A DNA stretch of 64,000 bases, taken from contig CAZJVD010000003.1 in the NCBI GenBank assembly GCA_964549505.1, positions 1 to 64,000 on the forward strand, written 5' to 3'. Numbering within the stretch: the first letter of the stretch is position 1; every line of letters starts with the position of its first letter. Positions 26,504-35,182 of this stretch are shown here, piece by piece. The DNA comes from CAZJVD01 sp964549505. GTDB lineage: Bacteria > Bdellovibrionota > UBA1018 > CAZJVD01. A program made the position numbers and the translations under genes. Under the pieces are notes generated by a model. The model had not been told where the DNA came from. It worked only from the letters and a program-made list of their open reading frames with translations, and searched no databases.

Positions 26504-27038
26504 GTTTGGCCTTTCCTTCGCCTGCTGGAGCGCGAGCCTGGTCGGAAATATTGCCAGGAAGTTTGGTCGCCATGAGTTCGGCGAGTTCTGAGGATCGCGC
26601 TGCATCCATGTTTGCAACGATTTTGCTAAGTTTTGGGTTCGGGATCCGAGTCAATGCAGCCACAGCGAGGCGATTCGGCAATCGAGTGAGAACTTCTGCG
26701 GCCTTCTTCGGACTCATTTTCTCCAGCGTCTCCATCAGTTTGGAAACCTGTTCTTCGAGCTTCTGATCATTTTGAGCTTTTTGTAAGAGGATCTCGTCAC
26801 GCAATTCTTTAAGCCGCTTGATCTCTTCCTGAAGGGCCGTTTCTCGTGTGGCGATTTCTTTTTCCTTCTGATCAAGAGCTTCCGTGCGTGCACGTAACGC
26901 GGCCTTCTGATCCTTGACTTCGAGAAGTGTCTTTTCACTCACAAGACACTCACCTTCAGCGGCGAGACACCAGGTCACAGTCAGACTTCCAATCAGAAAC
27001 GCTTGGAGAAGCTGATAAGCCAACAGTCGCTTAGTCAT
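26496..27038 (-). CDS. MotE-like periplasmic coiled-coil protein
   Basis: This 180-residue protein has a signal peptide or anchor (AYQLLQAFLIGSLTVTWCLAAEG), a long charged coiled coil (about 35-115), and a C-terminal MgtE-N-like helical segment (MSPKKAAEVLTRLPNRLAVAALTRIPNPKLSKIVANMD). This layout and the place between fliJ and fliK match MotE, a periplasmic chaperone of the stator protein MotC in some proteobacteria. The start ATG 27036-27038 overlaps fliJ by 8 bp; upstream in-frame codons lie inside fliJ. Confidence 0.8.
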   Translation of the reverse strand: MTKRLLAYQLLQAFLIGSLTVTWCLAAEGECLVSEKTLLEVKDQKAALRARTEALDQKEKEIATRETALQEEIKRLKELRDEILLQKAQNDQKLEEQVSKLMETLEKMSPKKAAEVLTRLPNRLAVAALTRIPNPKLSKIVANMDAARSSELAELMATKLPGNISDQARAPAGEGKAKRD

Positions 27039-27498
27039 GGCTTTCCTCTCCCTGCCCGACGGATAGACGCGCTCGCGATGAATAAAGATCATCGAGTAGC
27101 TTGAGCTCGCGTCGTTTTTCGTCTTTGCGATAACGTTCCAGCAGGCGATCGTAGAGCTTATCCAAAACTTTTCTGTCCTTAACGCGCATTCCGTAGAACG
27201 CCATGGCCTTTTCGAACTTCTTACGATCACGTGCGATCTGGTGATCGCTCTGCACCAGTCGGGCTTTTAAGCCTTGCACGTAAAGACTCTCAATCTGAAA
27301 CTCAGCGGCTACGGAGGCTTGTCCGCTCAGATCCTCGCGCCGTTCCAGCGTTCGCGAGAGATCATTGAGAAGATCACGTTTGCGTTCGAGTGCGGTACGG
27401 AACTGTGCCTGTTGCTTCAGCATCTCTGCAAGAGCTTCACGCTCTCTGTGCTTTCGGACGTCCCGAACTGTCTCAAAGCGAAAATGGAATTTCCGCAT
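27031..27498 (-). CDS. fliJ: Flagellar export chaperone FliJ
   Basis: This 155-residue protein is an almost entirely alpha-helical coiled coil (FRFETVRDVRKHREREALAEMLKQQAQFRTALERKRDLLNDL...). FliJ is the stalk of the FliH-FliI ATPase complex and escorts minor substrates. Position after fliI and length agree. The 76-bp gap to fliI contains a CGGGCA/TGCCCG stem. Confidence 0.88.
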   Translation of the reverse strand: MRKFHFRFETVRDVRKHREREALAEMLKQQAQFRTALERKRDLLNDLSRTLERREDLSGQASVAAEFQIESLYVQGLKARLVQSDHQIARDRKKFEKAMAFYGMRVKDRKVLDKLYDRLLERYRKDEKRRELKLLDDLYSSRARLSVGQGEESHD

Positions 27499-27574
27499 GC
27501 TCCCCTCATCTTGGGGCCAGGAGGCCTACGGCAACAGGCTGAATGTTTTTCCCGGGCAAGCTGTGCCCGTGTTC

Positions 27575-28951
27575 TTAACTTTTGGTCGTAGGACGACCAG
27601 CAGCCTCGCCAGCGAGGACAATCGACCGCAACTGGGCAAGTGTTTCCGCTTCGCCTGCTTGTGCGGCGATGTCTTGCCTTAAGAATGTCGTGATCCGATC
27701 GTGTAAAGCGACAGCAACGTCGACTTTCGGGTTCGCACCCTTCACGTATGCGCCGATGTTGATAAGATCTTCAGCGTCGTTGTACGTCGACATCCACTCG
27801 CGAACTTTCATCGAGTCCGAAAGATGCTCCCGCGTAACAACACTTGGCATCACGCGACTCGTGCTCTGAAGAACATCAACAGCCGGATAATGGCCGCGCT
27901 CGGCTAGCCGCCGCGAAAGAATAATGTGGCCGTCTAAGTAGGAACGAACCGAGTCTGCGACAGGGTCGTCGAGTTCGTCCCCTTCGACCAGAACCGTGTA
28001 GAGTCCGGTGATGCTTCCACCATTGTCACTGGTGCCCGAACGCTCTAGAAGCTTTGGCAAAATTGAAAACACACTGGGCGTGTAACCTTTCGTCGCAGGC
28101 GGCTCGCCCATCGCAAGACCGATTTCTCGTTGAGCCATACAGAATCGAGTGACCGAATCCATGAGCAAAAGGACATTTTTACTCTGGTCGCGAAAGTACT
28201 CAGCGATCGTCGCCGCGACGTAAGCGGCGCGCATTCGCAGAATTGCGGACGTGTCGGACGTCGCCACCACAATCACACTGCGAGCAAGGCCCTCAGGTCC
28301 CAGATCCTTTTCGATGAAGTCACGCACCTCACGACCGCGCTCTCCCACCAATGCGATGACGTTGATGTCAGCCGACGTGTTGCGCGCCATGGTTCCTAAG
28401 AGAACGGACTTCCCGACCCCGGATCCCGCCATAATGCCGACACGTTGCCCGCGACCACAGGTGATCAACCCATCAATCGATCGAACGCCCAGCTGCATAC
28501 TCGTACGAATCACTTCGCGTTTCATGGGATCAATCGCGCGACGATGAATCCCGCGCATCTCCGAGGTACGATGAAGATACTCAATCGGCCCTAGACCATC
28601 CATAGGAACACCACGCGCATCGATCACACGACCCAGAAGTTCGGGTCCGATGCGAACCATCGCTTGTCGATCCGCGAGAACCACTCGACTGCCAGAGTGG
28701 ACGCCATGGGCGAGATCAAAAGGCATCAGAAGCGCTGTCGTGCCACGAAACCCAACGACTTCTGCTTCAAAACGTTCATTCTCTTTTCGGCCGCGCACCT
28801 GTTCAATCGTGCAGATCGAGCCAACACTTGCACTCGGTAGATTGGCTTCGAGAAGAAGACCTACCGACTTCGCAACCATTCCGGTCTCGCGGTGAAGCAC
28901 AGCCTGATCGAGGCGTCCGCGGTAGAGCTCCTGGTCGAGCGGCCATTCCAT
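27575..28951 (-). CDS. fliI: Flagellum-specific ATPase FliI
   Basis: FliI is the hexameric F1-beta-like ATPase that powers or promotes substrate unfolding for export. The 458-residue protein has Walker A GSGVGKS (in GIMAGSGVGKSVLLGTMAR), VIVALVGERGREV-type residues (NVIALVGERGREVRDFIEKDLG) and Walker B NVLLLMDSVTRF. I start at ATG 28949-28951, 7 bp after the fliH stop, with TAGGA just ahead; an upstream ATG at 28990 lies inside fliH. Confidence 0.96.
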   Translation of the reverse strand: MEWPLDQELYRGRLDQAVLHRETGMVAKSVGLLLEANLPSASVGSICTIEQVRGRKENERFEAEVVGFRGTTALLMPFDLAHGVHSGSRVVLADRQAMVRIGPELLGRVIDARGVPMDGLGPIEYLHRTSEMRGIHRRAIDPMKREVIRTSMQLGVRSIDGLITCGRGQRVGIMAGSGVGKSVLLGTMARNTSADINVIALVGERGREVRDFIEKDLGPEGLARSVIVVATSDTSAILRMRAAYVAATIAEYFRDQSKNVLLLMDSVTRFCMAQREIGLAMGEPPATKGYTPSVFSILPKLLERSGTSDNGGSITGLYTVLVEGDELDDPVADSVRSYLDGHIILSRRLAERGHYPAVDVLQSTSRVMPSVVTREHLSDSMKVREWMSTYNDAEDLINIGAYVKGANPKVDVAVALHDRITTFLRQDIAAQAGEAETLAQLRSIVLAGEAAGRPTTKS

Positions 28952-28958
28952 CGCGATC

Positions 28959-29945
28959 CTACTCTTTCGGCGTTTCGCCGCTTCCGGCATCTGCGGCTGG
29001 CGCTGTTACGGAAACATCGGGCGCTGGTTCTGTCGCCGGTGCCACTGGCGCGCCTGTTGGCGCCGGTGCGGCTGTTGGCGCCGGTGCGGCTGTTGCCGCC
29101 GTTGCGACTTTTCGCTCCAGTGCTGTCTCGCCGGTCATCTGCGTCTCTAAATTCGCGATCTGCTGGTTCCATGTGGCATCGAGATTATTCCAGTCCGTCT
29201 CGATCCGACATCCTCCAGTAGTGATGTCCGTACTGGACACCACGCTGATGCCTCGAAGCTCAGGATAAAGAGTTTTGATCTCCGGCTTCAGTGCTTCGAG
29301 CGCTTCGACGTCTTTAGGATGTACATGGACCGAAAGGTGTTCGGATACTCCAACAGATTCTAAAAGCTTGCTAATCAAACGACCCAGGTACTCTGGGTCA
29401 CCCTCAATGCTCTTCAGTGCGAGTCGCTCAGCCATCCGTAGCATCAAGCGAACAAGAAACATTTCGTTCTGCGAGTAAATTTCACTCCGTGCACGATCAC
29501 AGGCCTTCAGGAAGTTCTCCCACTGACCGATCAACGACTCGTGCTCTTTGAGAAACGCTACTCGTCCTTCGGCACGTCCCTCGGCAAGCCCTTGCTCAAA
29601 GCCTTTGGTGCGGGCCTCGGCTTCGCATTGGGATCGAACACTCTCAAGCCTCTTCTGAATCGCTTGCTCAAAGGCGCGATTGTCTTCTTTGTCGATACCG
29701 AGATGCTCTTTAGCGGATTCGTTGAGAACAAAACGACTGTCACGCTTGCGTTGCGTGCCGGCGTCGTGATCAGAAACCGCCACAGGACCCATTTTCTTTT
29801 TAACTTGATCGTACGACGGCGGACCCGAACTCAGGCGCGAGAACTGAAACGCTTTCACGCCGCCCACTTGATCGGAACCCATCTTGACGACACTGGGTCC
29901 CTCTCCATTTGGTACGATACTGAGACGTTCGAATTTTTCACTCAA
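28959..29945 (-). CDS. fliH: Flagellar assembly protein FliH
   Basis: FliH is the peripheral-stalk regulator that tethers FliI to the export gate and C-ring. The 328-residue protein has a helical glutamate-rich middle (SQCEAEARTKGFEQGLAEGRAEGRVAFLKEHESLIGQWENF) with GxxxG spacing typical of FliH, and the FliH/YscL C-terminal part (LSVHVHPKDVEAL...VVSSTDITTGGCRIETDWNNLDA). After about residue 265 a tail of Pro/Ala/Thr repeats is encoded partly by an 18-bp direct repeat (29054-29106), a non-standard feature. It overlaps fliG by 4 bp. Confidence 0.9.
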   Translation of the reverse strand: MSEKFERLSIVPNGEGPSVVKMGSDQVGGVKAFQFSRLSSGPPSYDQVKKKMGPVAVSDHDAGTQRKRDSRFVLNESAKEHLGIDKEDNRAFEQAIQKRLESVRSQCEAEARTKGFEQGLAEGRAEGRVAFLKEHESLIGQWENFLKACDRARSEIYSQNEMFLVRLMLRMAERLALKSIEGDPEYLGRLISKLLESVGVSEHLSVHVHPKDVEALEALKPEIKTLYPELRGISVVSSTDITTGGCRIETDWNNLDATWNQQIANLETQMTGETALERKVATAATAAPAPTAAPAPTGAPVAPATEPAPDVSVTAPAADAGSGETPKE

Positions 29946-30955
29946 ACGAGAGCGTCTCCCTCACCGCCGCGACTGATAATGATCTTGCCCTCTGCCTCAA
30001 GCCGCTTGGCCACGTTGACCACTTCTTGCTGCGCACCTTCGACATCGGAAAGACGCACGGGCCCCATGGACTCGAGATCCTCTTTGAGAAGATCGGCCGC
30101 TCGCTTCGAGATATTGCGAAAGATCTTGTCTTTGATCTCTTCGGGAGCCGTTTTGAGAGCCATAACGAGCTTGTCGTTTGGAACCTCTTTGAGCAGCGTC
30201 TGCATGCCTGTGTCGTCGATGAAAACGATATCCTCGAACACGAACATGAGCTTCCGAATTTCCTCGGCGAGCTGAGGGTCCTTCTCCTCGACGCGCGCCA
30301 TGATGTTCTGCTCTGTATTCTTGTCCATGTTGTTGAGCATTTCGGCGATCGGTTGCACACCACCCAGCTGCTGGGTGTCGATCGATCCAAGAGTTGCAAG
30401 CTCTTGCTTAAGAACATTGTCGACGTCCGCAATGAGCGTCGGCGAGATGTAGTCGAGTGACGAGATCCGTAACACGACTTCGGTCTGCAATGCTTCTGGC
30501 AGCCGTTTGATAACCTCGACCTTTTTCGAAGCTTCGAGATGCGCCAAAATAACCGCAATGGTCTGTGGATGCTCGTTGACCAAGAAGTTGGAAAGCGTCC
30601 TCGGGTCCACAAGCTCGAGAGCTTCGAGTGTTCGACTTCCTTCGAGAACCGACAGCTGACCCAAAACAGTCTTGGCACGCTCTTCACCGAGTGTCTCCAT
30701 GATGAAGTCTCGGCCGGATGCGTGACCGAAGATCAACGTGTCTTCCTCAGCGATTTCCGCATAAAACTCTTCCAGCACGCCTTTGACAACAGGGATCGTG
30801 ACCTTATCGACGCTTCCCATCGCTGTCACGAGTAGCTTCACATCGTTGTCTTTCATGTTCTTAAACACTTGAGCGGTAACTTGGTTCCCGAGAACACTCA
30901 GAAGAACCGCAGCTTTTTGAAGGCCCGACATGTCTTCAACATTGGTGTACGGCAT
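29942..30955 (-). CDS. fliG: Flagellar motor switch protein FliG
   Basis: FliG is the rotor protein that generates torque with the stator. The 337-residue protein has three domains: N (LQKAAVLLSVLGNQVTAQVFKNM), middle (EHPQTIAVILAHLEASKKVEVIKRLPEALQTEVVLRIS, with the EHPQT motif) and C (FVFEDIVFIDDTGMQTLLKEV...DLESMGPVRLSDVEGAQQEVVNVAKRL). Length is normal. Confidence 0.97.
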   Translation of the reverse strand: MPYTNVEDMSGLQKAAVLLSVLGNQVTAQVFKNMKDNDVKLLVTAMGSVDKVTIPVVKGVLEEFYAEIAEEDTLIFGHASGRDFIMETLGEERAKTVLGQLSVLEGSRTLEALELVDPRTLSNFLVNEHPQTIAVILAHLEASKKVEVIKRLPEALQTEVVLRISSLDYISPTLIADVDNVLKQELATLGSIDTQQLGGVQPIAEMLNNMDKNTEQNIMARVEEKDPQLAEEIRKLMFVFEDIVFIDDTGMQTLLKEVPNDKLVMALKTAPEEIKDKIFRNISKRAADLLKEDLESMGPVRLSDVEGAQQEVVNVAKRLEAEGKIIISRGGEGDALV

Positions 30956-30999
30956 CGTTTATCTCTCCGTTAATCTCTGGCACGGCGGCAGCGTCAGCA

Positions 31000-32688
31000 C
31001 TATGCTGACTTACCGTCGCCTTTCTTTCCTTCTTCGCTCTTCTCTACTTTCGCGCGCACCCACTCACGTAAAATCATCGCAGCTTTGTGTGGGTTCGCAT
31101 CGACGAGCGTGATGATCTTCTCTTTGATCATTTCGCCTTCAACCTTCTCAGGATCAATCTTGTCTGGAAGCTCAGGTACGATCTCCTCCATACCCGGAAG
31201 CTTCGAGCTCTTCTGAATACGTTCGAGTTCTTCGATCGTTTGAGGCAGGAAGCTGTCGACACTTTCGATCGTGTTCTCGGTCAACCATTTGATGAATGGA
31301 CGAACTACAAACAAGAAGAACATCACGATCATCAGACCGATAACACCTAAGACCAGCAATCGTTTGCGGTACGCGCGCGCGTCGCTCTCGGCCAACAGAC
31401 GCTCTGACTCTTCGACATCGCGTCTTTGAAACGCCATGTTCCTCACTTCGAGTGAGTCCCCACGTTTTTTATCGAGACCTAAAGCACCCGACACAATCTT
31501 TTCAAACTCACTGAGCTGTTCGGGCGTCCACGGCTCCACCTTCGCCTGGACTTCTCCTTGCTCATTCTTCGTGCGCACTTCTTTTCCGTCCACAACGACA
31601 GCGACACTAATCTTCGTTACTTTCCCCGACGGCCGCTTCGTCTGAATCACCGTTTGAGGGACAGCGTAGTTGTTGATCTCTTTTCCCTTGTTGGTGTTTG
31701 ACGTGATTGCGGGTGGAGCGTTCGGGTCCTGACCTGGCGTATTGGCGCGGGCACCAGCGATACCCGGTCCGGGTCGCGTACCGTTCATGCTCATCGAGTC
31801 TTTCATCGAGGATCGAACAGCCGTCGCGTCACCGTCATAGATCGTCTGCGTCTCGCTGATTTGCGAGAAGTCGACATCGGCGGTCACACGAGCGACGACT
31901 TTCGCAGCACCGACAACCGGCTCGAGCAGAGACACAACACGGTTTTCGTAGTCTTCTTCGATCTTCCGCCCAAAGTCGACCTGGTCGGCTGTCACAGCAA
32001 CGAGAGGATCGCGTGAGTTTTTCGAAAGCACTTTACCGTTCGACTCGACAATAACGACATCAGATACTTCGAGGCCTTCTACGGCACTCGCCACGAGGTG
32101 ACCGACACCGTAGATTTGCTTTTCGTTGAGTGTGATACCGGGCTCGAGTTCAAGAACGACACTCGCAGTGGACTTCTTCTGATCCTCAACGAAGGTTGAT
32201 GTCTTCGGCGTCGCTAAGTGAACACGTGCGCGCTTCACGCCTCTGAGGGCCGATATCGTTCGCGTCAGTTCTCCTTCGAGCGCGCGTTTGTAGTTTACTT
32301 TCTGAACGTAACTGGTGGTACCCAACGATTGTTGATCGAAGAGTTCGTAACCGACAGTACTGCTTTGAGGCATTCCCTGTGTCGCAAGCTCGAGACGCAG
32401 GTCGTGAATATATTCGGGCGGTATCTCAATCGCCTTACCCGTTGGGTCTACCTGAAACGGTACGTGCTTCTCACGAAGCAGGCGAATAACAGACGCAGAA
32501 TCCTCGGGATTCAGATTGGTCATCAACGGCTGATACGTCGTCGTTCCAGCCCAGCGGAATAGAAAAATAATCCCGCCCAAAATGACGAGGGCTGAGAATC
32601 CGAACGCTACTTTCCTGGCGGACGAAAGCCCGCCAATAAAGTCGCCGATCTGCATTAAGAGCCGCTTTATAAAGTCGCCCAAAGCCAT
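31000..32688 (-). CDS. fliF: Flagellar MS-ring protein FliF
   Basis: FliF builds the membrane ring on which the motor assembles. The 562-residue protein has an N-terminal membrane helix (KVAFGFSALVILGGIIFLF), ring-building motifs (YQPLMTNLNPEDSASVIRLLREKHVPFQV; ELTRTISALRGVKRARVHLATP), a low-complexity periplasmic loop near 300-335, and a second membrane helix (LLVLGVIGLMIVMFFLFVV). The cytoplasmic FliG-binding tail ends in AAMILREWVRAKVEKSEEG. Confidence 0.96.
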   Translation of the reverse strand: MALGDFIKRLLMQIGDFIGGLSSARKVAFGFSALVILGGIIFLFRWAGTTTYQPLMTNLNPEDSASVIRLLREKHVPFQVDPTGKAIEIPPEYIHDLRLELATQGMPQSSTVGYELFDQQSLGTTSYVQKVNYKRALEGELTRTISALRGVKRARVHLATPKTSTFVEDQKKSTASVVLELEPGITLNEKQIYGVGHLVASAVEGLEVSDVVIVESNGKVLSKNSRDPLVAVTADQVDFGRKIEEDYENRVVSLLEPVVGAAKVVARVTADVDFSQISETQTIYDGDATAVRSSMKDSMSMNGTRPGPGIAGARANTPGQDPNAPPAITSNTNKGKEINNYAVPQTVIQTKRPSGKVTKISVAVVVDGKEVRTKNEQGEVQAKVEPWTPEQLSEFEKIVSGALGLDKKRGDSLEVRNMAFQRRDVEESERLLAESDARAYRKRLLVLGVIGLMIVMFFLFVVRPFIKWLTENTIESVDSFLPQTIEELERIQKSSKLPGMEEIVPELPDKIDPEKVEGEMIKEKIITLVDANPHKAAMILREWVRAKVEKSEEGKKGDGKSA

Positions 32689-32704
32689 TTCCCCCTAAAC
32701 GCCA

Positions 32705-33145
32705 CTACACTTGCATCTTCATGATCTCGCGATACGCATCAATGATTTTGTTTCGCACTTGCATCAGCAAGCGTAGCGAGAGATCTGCTCGTTCAACTGT
32801 CACGAGCGTTTCATGAATATTTTTAGTTCGTCCTGCAACGAGATTCTTAATCGCGACATCTGCTTCGCCCTGCAGCTGATTCACCTTTCCGAGTGACTCG
32901 GAAAGCATGTCAGCTACCGAACCCGGTCCGGTAGCAGAGGGGTCGCCCTGAATCTTAAGCGCATTGTCGGTAGCATGATCAAAGGTAGCGCGATCAAGCG
33001 TTTGTCCGAAAGTATCGACTTCGCCACCGCTTGAATCAAACGTCTGCGAACGACGGTCACCCGACACACCCGTGCGCAGGTCAGGATCGACAGCGAATCC
33101 GCCTCCTGTTGCTCCACCAATGCTCTCAAGTGACACGGGACTCAT
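32705..33145 (-). CDS. fliE: Flagellar hook-basal body adaptor FliE
   Basis: FliE joins the MS ring to the rod. The C-terminal half is standard (LSESLGKVNQLQGEADVAIKNLVAGRTKNIHETLVTVERADLSLRLLMQVRNKIIDAYREIMKMQV). At 146 residues it is longer than usual (about 100); the first 50 residues are a Gly/Ser/Asp-rich extension (SIGGATGGGFAVDPDLRTG). It lies 14 bp after flgC. Confidence 0.92.
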   Translation of the reverse strand: MSPVSLESIGGATGGGFAVDPDLRTGVSGDRRSQTFDSSGGEVDTFGQTLDRATFDHATDNALKIQGDPSATGPGSVADMLSESLGKVNQLQGEADVAIKNLVAGRTKNIHETLVTVERADLSLRLLMQVRNKIIDAYREIMKMQV

Positions 33146-33159
33146 CGCTTACCATTCCT

Positions 33160-33600
33160 CTATCTTGAAATCTCAAGCGCCTTCTGCGCCATGGCTTTCG
33201 CAGCACCCATCGCAGTGACATTCGCCTCATACGATCGTTGGGCTTGGATCATATTGGCCATTTCCTGAACGGTGTTCACGTTGGGCATCGCCACATAGCC
33301 ATCGACATTCGCCTGTGGATGACTGGGGTTGTAGACCAGGCGTGGGGGAGCTTGATCCTCGATCACGTCCATGACCTGAACGCCCTGCACGTGTTCTTGA
33401 AGCTCGCTGTCGAGAATCTCCCCAAAACTTTCGCGATCCGTGACCGCCCCAAAGACAGCGTCCTTTCTCTTGTAGGGACCCGTTCCGTCTGTGCCTTGTG
33501 TCGTTTCCGCGTTCGCTATATTGCTCGAGATTGTATTCATGCGCGTTTGTTGCGCCTCGAGACCACTCGCACTCACGCGCATGGAGGAGAAAAAATCCAT
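33160..33600 (-). CDS. flgC: Proximal rod protein FlgC
   Basis: The 146-residue protein has the N-terminal rod motif (FFSSMRVSASGLEAQQTRMNTISSNIANAETTQG) and C-terminal rod motif (VAMPNVNTVQEMANMIQAQRSYEANVTAMGAAKAMAQKALEI). It is coupled to flgB by a 1-bp overlap. Confidence 0.95.
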   Translation of the reverse strand: MDFFSSMRVSASGLEAQQTRMNTISSNIANAETTQGTDGTGPYKRKDAVFGAVTDRESFGEILDSELQEHVQGVQVMDVIEDQAPPRLVYNPSHPQANVDGYVAMPNVNTVQEMANMIQAQRSYEANVTAMGAAKAMAQKALEISR

Positions 33601-34016
33601 TAGTTACCTCCTCCAGCATCGCCCATCGAGTACTTGAGCAGACCTAGTTTCTTTTTCATCATCTCGACCGATGCATCGTAAAGAATCTGGTTTTCTGCCA
33701 TCTTCGCCTGTTGTTCAGCGCGATCAACCGTGTTCCCGTCGAGAGACACGACATCGTTGTCGGAATTGATAATTTCTGGATCGACGGCCTCGGTCTCACG
33801 TGGATAGATATGTTCCGCGTTGTCGCCCTCGAGACGAAGTTCTGATCCAACACCGAGCGTGTCGCGCAATGTGGATTCAAAGTCTACTTCTTGCGCCTGA
33901 TAGCCGGGAGTCTCCGCGTTTGCGATATTGGACGAGATGATACCTTGATTAAGGCTCCGAAGATTGAGCGAGGTGTTGAGCGCACCGATCGTCGGATCGA
34001 AAATTCCCTTCGTCAT
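33600..34016 (-). CDS. flgB: Proximal rod protein FlgB
   Basis: The 138-residue protein has the rod motif LNLRSLNQGIISSNIANAETPGYQAQEVDF and a C-terminal helical region (AEQQAKMAENQILYDASVEMMKKKLGLLKYSM). It is the first gene of the structural run after the activator gene. An AAGGAG Shine-Dalgarno precedes the ATG, itself preceded by a short CGGGG/CCCCG hairpin (34037-34050). Confidence 0.94.
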   Translation of the reverse strand: MTKGIFDPTIGALNTSLNLRSLNQGIISSNIANAETPGYQAQEVDFESTLRDTLGVGSELRLEGDNAEHIYPRETEAVDPEIINSDNDVVSLDGNTVDRAEQQAKMAENQILYDASVEMMKKKLGLLKYSMGDAGGGN

Positions 34017-34108
34017 CGCCTACTCCTTAAGCCCCCCGGGGAAAACCCCGAATCAGTCACACTGCCGAACCCCACAACACGGCGCCACCCATGCTGTACT
34101 TCTATGGT

Positions 34109-34180
34109 AGGGCAGGCTTCGTTAAAGCAACATCGGCAACGTGCGCCGGGAAACTTCTCCCCGGCAGAACCTGCCCCTAC
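34109..34180. repeat. Nested inverted repeat between activator gene and flgB
   Basis: The outer arms TAGGGCAGG (34109-34117) and CCTGCCCCTA (34171-34180) enclose a second pair GCCGGG/CCCGGC (34146-34151, 34161-34166). It looks like a REP-type unit or an mRNA stem. No T run follows on the minus strand. No -24/-12 or -35/-10 promoter is convincing in 34017-34189, so flgB may be read through from upstream. Confidence 0.45.
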
Positions 34181-34189
34181 TCGCGTTTC

Positions 34190-35164
34190 TTAAACCTGGA
34201 TTCCGAGACGTCGATAGTCCGCAAGCTTGTTTCGTAGCGTACGGATAGAGATCCCCAACGCGCGCGCCGTGTGCGTGCGGTTCCCCTGGTGATACACCAG
34301 CGCGTTCAGAATGATATCGCGCTCGATGTCCTGCAACGTTGTTCCAGGAATCCATTGCATCTTAGCTTCCGGAAGGATGCCCATCGGAGCAGCTTCGATC
34401 TCAGCTTTCGGCGCAATTCTCTCAAGAACAAAGTCCCGAGCCTGAATCACTGGCTCACGAGCTGTAATAATCGCACGCTCGATAACGTTCTCAAGCTCTC
34501 GAACGTTTCCCGGCCAATCGTGCGACTCCAACAACGCGATAGCTTCGGGCGCAATTCCGGCTACCGGTTTCTTGTTTTTCTGAGCGTAGTTTCGGACGAA
34601 GTGTTCAGCGAGCAGGCGGATGTCACCCAGGCGATTCTTCAGCTTCGGAAGTGTCAGTGTCACGACGTTGAGGCGGAAGAAGAGATCCTCACGAAATGTG
34701 CCTTCTTTCACACAATCAGCAAGATTGCGATTCGTGGTGGCGATGATACGAACGTCCACCGGTATAGGGCGACGTCCGCCCACGCGATCCACGACGCCTT
34801 CTTGAATAACACGTAAAAGCTTTGCCTGAAGACGAAGCTCCATCTCTGAAATCTCGTCGAGCAAAAGGGTTCCACCACTCGCTTGTTCGAATTTTCCTGG
34901 GCGACTGCTATGCGCACCCGTGAAAGCGCCCTTTTCGTAGCCAAACAGCTCAGACTCAAGCAGTGCTTCCGGAATCGCGGCGCAATTGATCGCGACAAAC
35001 GAACGCTGGACCCGTGAGCTGGAGCGATGGACCAGCTCGGCCATCAACTCTTTGCCCGTACCACTGTCCCCTTGAATCAAAACGGTCGCTTTGCTCTGAG
35101 CCACCGTCTTAGCGAGCTGGATCAGATCCAGCATTTTCCGATCAGACGTGATCAACATGTTCAT
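34190..35164 (-). CDS. Sigma-54-dependent activator without receiver domain (flagellar regulator candidate)
   Basis: The 324-residue protein consists of an AAA+ sigma-54 activation domain and a Fis-type helix-turn-helix. Walker A is GDSGTGKE, the sigma-54 contact loop is GAFTGA, and Walker B is GGTLLLDEISEM. The C-terminus NRTHTARALGISIRTLRNKLADYRRLG binds DNA. It lacks the receiver or GAF domain of FlrC/FleR/FlgR proteins, beginning almost directly at the AAA+ domain, so control must come from partner proteins or expression level. It lies directly upstream of flgB and 18 bp after the TPR gene that carries a sigma-54 promoter. Confidence 0.9.
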   Translation of the reverse strand: MNMLITSDRKMLDLIQLAKTVAQSKATVLIQGDSGTGKELMAELVHRSSSRVQRSFVAINCAAIPEALLESELFGYEKGAFTGAHSSRPGKFEQASGGTLLLDEISEMELRLQAKLLRVIQEGVVDRVGGRRPIPVDVRIIATTNRNLADCVKEGTFREDLFFRLNVVTLTLPKLKNRLGDIRLLAEHFVRNYAQKNKKPVAGIAPEAIALLESHDWPGNVRELENVIERAIITAREPVIQARDFVLERIAPKAEIEAAPMGILPEAKMQWIPGTTLQDIERDIILNALVYHQGNRTHTARALGISIRTLRNKLADYRRLGIQV

Positions 35165-35182
35165 TGCTTCCCTCCATGGTTT

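Noticed and set aside
27550..27568. CGGGCA/TGCCCG hairpin between fliI and fliJ as a terminator
   Set aside because: On the minus strand the stem is followed by an A-rich, not T-rich, stretch, so it does not look like an intrinsic terminator.
29541..30275. Plus-strand open frame of 244 codons opposite fliH/fliG
   Set aside because: It is a shadow of the strong fliH and fliG frames on the other strand, with no family features and no ribosome-binding site.
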